A program made the position numbers and the translations under genes. The notes under the pieces were generated by a model. That model saw only the letters and a program-made list of their open reading frames with translations, searched no databases and was not told the origin of the DNA. Of a stretch of DNA of 52,515 nt, positions 49,662-52,515 are shown piece by piece; the first letter of the stretch is position 1, and each line of letters starts with the position of its first letter. Origin of the DNA: Pseudomonadota bacterium (GTDB taxonomy: Bacteria > Pseudomonadota > Alphaproteobacteria > Reyranellales > Reyranellaceae); assembly GCA_018240695.1 (NCBI GenBank), contig JAFEFH010000006.1:1-52515 (forward strand), written 5' to 3'.

Positions 49662-50357
49662 ATGCTGAACGTCCAGGACGTCAACCTCTTCTACGGCGCG
49701 GCCCAGGCGCTGCGCGGCGTGTCGCTCACGGCCTCGATCGGCCGTGTGACCTGCCTGCTCGGACGCAACGGCGTGGGCAAGACCAGCCTGCTGCGCGCCA
49801 TCTGCGGCTTGCAGCCCATCGCCTCGGGCTCGATCGCCGTCGATGGCAGGGATGTCTCGAAGCTGCCGGCCTACGAGCGGGCGCGGCGCGGCGTCGCGAT
49901 CGTGCCGCAGGGGCGCGAGATCTTCCCGCTGCTGACGGTGAAGGAGAATCTCGAGACCGGCTTCGCTCCCGTCGCGCGCGAGCACAAGAAGGTGCCGGAC
50001 GAGGTCTTCGAGCTGTTCCCGGTGCTGCAATCGATGCTGAAGCGGCGCGGCGGCGATCTGTCAGGCGGCCAGCAGCAGCAGCTCGCGATCGGCCGTGCTC
50101 TCACCATGCGGCCGAAGCTGCTGGTGCTCGACGAGCCGACCGAGGGCATCCAGCCGTCCGTCATCAAGGATATCGGCCGCGCCATCACCTTCCTGCGCCA
50201 GCGCGGCGACATGGCGATCCTGCTGGTCGAGCAGTATCTCGACTTCGCGCACGAGCTGGCCGACGACTTCGCCGTCATGGACCGCGGCGAGATCGTGCTC
50301 TCGGGCACGCGCGAGACCTTCGACGCGGACGCCGTGCGCAAGCACATGACGGTCTGA
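49662..50357 (+). CDS. urtE: Urea ABC transporter ATP-binding protein UrtE
   Basis: A 231-residue ATPase of the LivF type: Walker A G-R-N-G-V-G-K-T-S, the signature L-S-G-G-Q-Q-Q-Q, Walker B L-L-V-L-D-E-P-T-E-G-I-Q-P-S and the switch His replaced by Gln in L-L-V-E-Q-Y-L-D-F, as usual for UrtE. It starts two bases after the urtD stop. Last transport gene; the Hsp70-like gene follows after 42 bases. Confidence 0.95.
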   Translation: MLNVQDVNLFYGAAQALRGVSLTASIGRVTCLLGRNGVGKTSLLRAICGLQPIASGSIAVDGRDVSKLPAYERARRGVAIVPQGREIFPLLTVKENLETGFAPVAREHKKVPDEVFELFPVLQSMLKRRGGDLSGGQQQQLAIGRALTMRPKLLVLDEPTEGIQPSVIKDIGRAITFLRQRGDMAILLVEQYLDFAHELADDFAVMDRGEIVLSGTRETFDADAVRKHMTV

Positions 50358-50399
50358 TTCTACTGGCAACGCGGCGCGCGACCTCATAGAGGAGGGCGG

Positions 50400-51641
50400 A
50401 TGATCGCGTGCGGACTGGACTTCGGGACCTCCAATTCGGCCATCGGCGTCGCACGCGACGGCGCGGCGGTGCTTGCGCCCGTGGAAGGCGACGAGACGCT
50501 GCTGCCGAGTGCGGTGTTCTTCGATCTCGAGACGCGCGGCCGCGTGGTCTTCGGCAACGAGGCGATCGTGGCCTATGTCGGCCAGACCGAGGGGCGGCTG
50601 ATGCGCGCCCTGAAGTCGATCCTGGGCTCCCCATTGATCGAGGAGCAGACCGCCGTCGGCGGCCGCAAGGTGTCGCTGGCTTCGGTGGTCGAGATCTTCG
50701 TGCGGCACATGAAGCAGAAGGCGGAGGCGTTCGCCGGGCAGGAGATCACGACGGCCGTGGTGGGACGGCCGGTGCGCTTCGACGAGGACGCCCGCGCCGA
50801 CGCCCGCGCACAGGAGGTGCTCGAGGGTATCGCGCGGCAGGCGGGGTTCCGCGATATCAGCTTCGTCTACGAGCCGATCGCGGCGGCGCACGCCTACGAG
50901 CAGACTGTGACGCAGGAAGAGCTGGTGCTGATTGCAGATATCGGTGGCGGGACCAGCGACTTCTCGGTCGTACGTGTCGGCCCGCAGCGCCGCGGCCGGT
51001 CCGATCGCGGCGGCGACGTGCTGGCGAACGCGGGCATACGGCTGGGCGGCACCGACCTCGACACCTCGCTCAATCTCGCGACGGTGATGCCGCTGCTGGG
51101 GCTCGGCTCGCGGTTGGTGGAGAAGAACCTGCCGATGCCGCTCGCGCCATATCGCGAGCTCGCGACCTGGTCGACGATCAACTTCGCCTACACCCACAAG
51201 AACGAGCGTGAGCTCGCCGAGCTGGCGGCCCTGGCGCGCAAGCCCGAGCGCGTGCGGCGGCTGCTCGGGCTGGTGCAACGGCGGCTCGGCCATCGCCTGG
51301 CGTTGGCGGTCGAGGAGGCCAAGATCGCGTTGAGCGTGGAGGATCGCGCGCTGCTGTCGTTGGACTTTTTGGAAGCAGGTTTGACGGTTCCGGCGACACG
51401 CGCGGCGTTCGACAAGTCGATCGCTGCGGGCTGCAAGCGGCTCCGGGAGGCGGCGGCTGGCTGCATCGCGGCGGCCGGCGTGACGCCCGATGCCATCGAG
51501 ACGATCTTCCTGACCGGCGGCACCAGCCGCGTGCCGGCGGTGCGCGATGCCATCGCGTCGGCGGCGCCGGCCGCCCGTCTCGCCGGAAAGTCCGACCTGT
51601 TGTCGGTGGCGCTCGGCCTGACCCAGATCGCCGCGCGCTAG
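50400..51641 (+). CDS. Hsp70-like ATPase without substrate-binding domain (YegD type)
   Basis: A 413-residue actin-fold ATPase. It shows the first phosphate motif G-L-D-F-G-T-S-N-S, the second I-A-D-I-G-G-G-T-S-D-F-S-V, Y-E-P-I-A-A-A-H-A-Y and the adenosine motif L-T-G-G-T-S-R-V-P. It ends soon after, so the peptide-binding beta domain and lid of DnaK are absent. Such YegD-like proteins are widespread, and their clients are unknown. It may be transcribed with the urt genes (42 bases after urtE, with AGAGGAGGGCGG before the ATG), but a role in urea use is not implied. Its TAG stop overlaps that of the converging gene in CTAG. Confidence 0.9.
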   Translation: MIACGLDFGTSNSAIGVARDGAAVLAPVEGDETLLPSAVFFDLETRGRVVFGNEAIVAYVGQTEGRLMRALKSILGSPLIEEQTAVGGRKVSLASVVEIFVRHMKQKAEAFAGQEITTAVVGRPVRFDEDARADARAQEVLEGIARQAGFRDISFVYEPIAAAHAYEQTVTQEELVLIADIGGGTSDFSVVRVGPQRRGRSDRGGDVLANAGIRLGGTDLDTSLNLATVMPLLGLGSRLVEKNLPMPLAPYRELATWSTINFAYTHKNERELAELAALARKPERVRRLLGLVQRRLGHRLALAVEEAKIALSVEDRALLSLDFLEAGLTVPATRAAFDKSIAAGCKRLREAAAGCIAAAGVTPDAIETIFLTGGTSRVPAVRDAIASAAPAARLAGKSDLLSVALGLTQIAAR

Positions 51642-52515
51642 GGAGGCGTCTGCGCGCCGCGCACGAGACGGCCGGGATAGGCGCCGGTCAGCTCGTCGTC
51701 GCGCAGGGTTTCGACGCCTGTATTGAACGTGTGCTTGTAGCCCGAGGCGCGCTGCACGAGGCGGCGGCCGCCGGCCGGCAGGTCGTAGACGACCTCGGGG
51801 CGCTTGAGCGTCAGCGCGTCGAAGTCGAACACGTTGATGTCGGCCTTGTGGCCGGGCGCCAGCAGGCCGCGGTCGAGCAGGCCATAGGCCTCGGCGGTGC
51901 CGCGCGACTGCTTGGCGATCAGGAACTCGAGCCCGAGCCTCGGCCCGCGCGTGCGGTCGCGGCCCCACAGGGTCATCAGCGAGGTCGGTGAGGACGCGTC
52001 GCAGATCACGCCGACATGGGCGCCGCCGTCGGCCACACCCATCACCGTGCCGGGATCGGTCATCATCTCGTGCACGACGTCGAGATTGCCGTAGGCGTAG
52101 TTCTCGAACGGCAGCATCAGCAGGCCCTTGCCGCCGTCGGCCATCATCGCCTCGAGCGCCACTTCCTGCGGCGTGCGCCCGGTGCGCCGGGCGATGGCGC
52201 CGACCGACTGGCTGGCCTCGGGCTCATAGTCGGGGCGCGCGCCGATCGGGAACATCTTGTCGAACGACTCGCCCATGTAGGCGGGCGCGTCGCCGGTGTT
52301 GCGCGGCGCGGTGAGGCGGCGGCGCAGATCGGCGTCGGTCGCCAGCCGTGCGTAGCGTTCGGCGGGGGAGAGGTCGCGGAGCTCGCGCCACACCGAATGG
52401 ACGGCGAACGGATGCACCGTGGTCTCGAGGCCCAGGATAACGCCGATCGGACGCGAGCCCACCTGCGCGTTGGCCGCGCGGCCGGCGCGGCGCACGGCGT
52501 TCACCTGGTCGAGCG
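51638..52515 (-). CDS. N-acyl-D-amino-acid deacylase-like amidohydrolase, 3' part
   Basis: The C-terminal 290 residues or so of a metal-dependent amidohydrolase; the frame is open to the right edge, so the start is outside the window. Family signs are M-F-P-I-G-A-R-P-D-Y-E-P, the late active-site aspartate in G-V-A-D-G-G-A-H-V-G, the L-L-D-R-G-L-L-A-P-G-H-K-A-D-I-N-V-F-D closing strand, and R-P-E-V-V-Y-D-L-P-A-G-G-R-R. It is a relative of the amidohydrolase at 3148-4842 but from a different subgroup. Substrate unknown. Convergent with the Hsp70-like gene, sharing the CTAG at the stops. Confidence 0.88.
   Translation of the reverse strand, partial: LDQVNAVRRAGRAANAQVGSRPIGVILGLETTVHPFAVHSVWRELRDLSPAERYARLATDADLRRRLTAPRNTGDAPAYMGESFDKMFPIGARPDYEPEASQSVGAIARRTGRTPQEVALEAMMADGGKGLLMLPFENYAYGNLDVVHEMMTDPGTVMGVADGGAHVGVICDASSPTSLMTLWGRDRTRGPRLGLEFLIAKQSRGTAEAYGLLDRGLLAPGHKADINVFDFDALTLKRPEVVYDLPAGGRRLVQRASGYKHTFNTGVETLRDDELTGAYPGRLVRGAQTPP

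Overview
The window is about 52.5 kb of GC-rich chromosomal DNA from what looks like a soil or freshwater alphaproteobacterium. The evidence is the high GC with C/G third positions, the many SDR, acyl-CoA and luciferase-like catabolic genes, TRAP and urea ABC transporters, Tat signals and characteristic inverted intergenic repeats. A Reyranella/Bradyrhizobium-like organism would fit, but no rRNA or tRNA is present to fix the taxon. No insertion sequence, integrase, CRISPR array, rRNA or tRNA was recognised.

Layout. 1-5000: end of an SDR gene, a small secreted protein, a DMT exporter, a flavin-dependent (LLM) monooxygenase and a D-aminoacylase-like amidohydrolase. 5059-6723: a cold-shock-type DEAD-box helicase with its own promoter, structured leader and terminator. 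6815-9826: a small secreted protein, a 3-hydroxyacyl-CoA dehydrogenase divergent from an enoyl-CoA hydratase, and another SDR. 9875-13414: small or poorly known envelope proteins, including a DUF3309-like membrane peptide, an orphan MlaC-like protein, a tight three-gene operon of small proteins and a lipoprotein. 13560-15240: an accessory patch holding an AT-rich gene for a nuclease-fold-like protein, a phage-replication-type protein and non-coding DNA. 15241-29448: mostly catabolic genes, namely CinA-type amidase, DOPA-dioxygenase-like protein, two acyl-CoA dehydrogenases, SDRs, a luciferase/peroxidase-like trio beside a peptide-type binding protein, an FMN alpha-hydroxyacid oxidase and PhoD. 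29457-34064: a FadR-type regulator divergent from a TRAP transporter plus 2-hydroxyacid dehydrogenase operon, with a perfect operator palindrome between them. 34078-38565: a second 2-hydroxyacid dehydrogenase, a sulfatase, protocatechuate 3,4-dioxygenase subunits and GreB. 38596-50357: a complete urea assimilation locus, ureD-ureA-ureBC(fused)-ureE-ureF-DUF3995-ureG-ureJ followed by urtABCDE. An Hsp70-like gene and the 3' part of another amidohydrolase close the window.

How it works together. The urea block is the most coherent system. UrtABCDE imports urea, urease hydrolyses it, UreDEFG insert nickel and UreJ probably supplies nickel. Two sequences with exact sigma-54 architecture (GG-N10-GC) lie just before ureA and before urtA, which would place urea use under nitrogen control. 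Unusual features are the fusion of urease beta and alpha subunits into one 681-residue chain, and a small membrane protein translationally coupled between ureF and ureG.

The other candidates for something new are the AT-rich nuclease-like gene next to a phage-type gene with a leaderless-looking promoter, the small-protein operon at 11978-12697, and several families of inverted intergenic repeats that run right up to, and in places supply, start codons, stop codons and ribosome sites of neighbouring genes.
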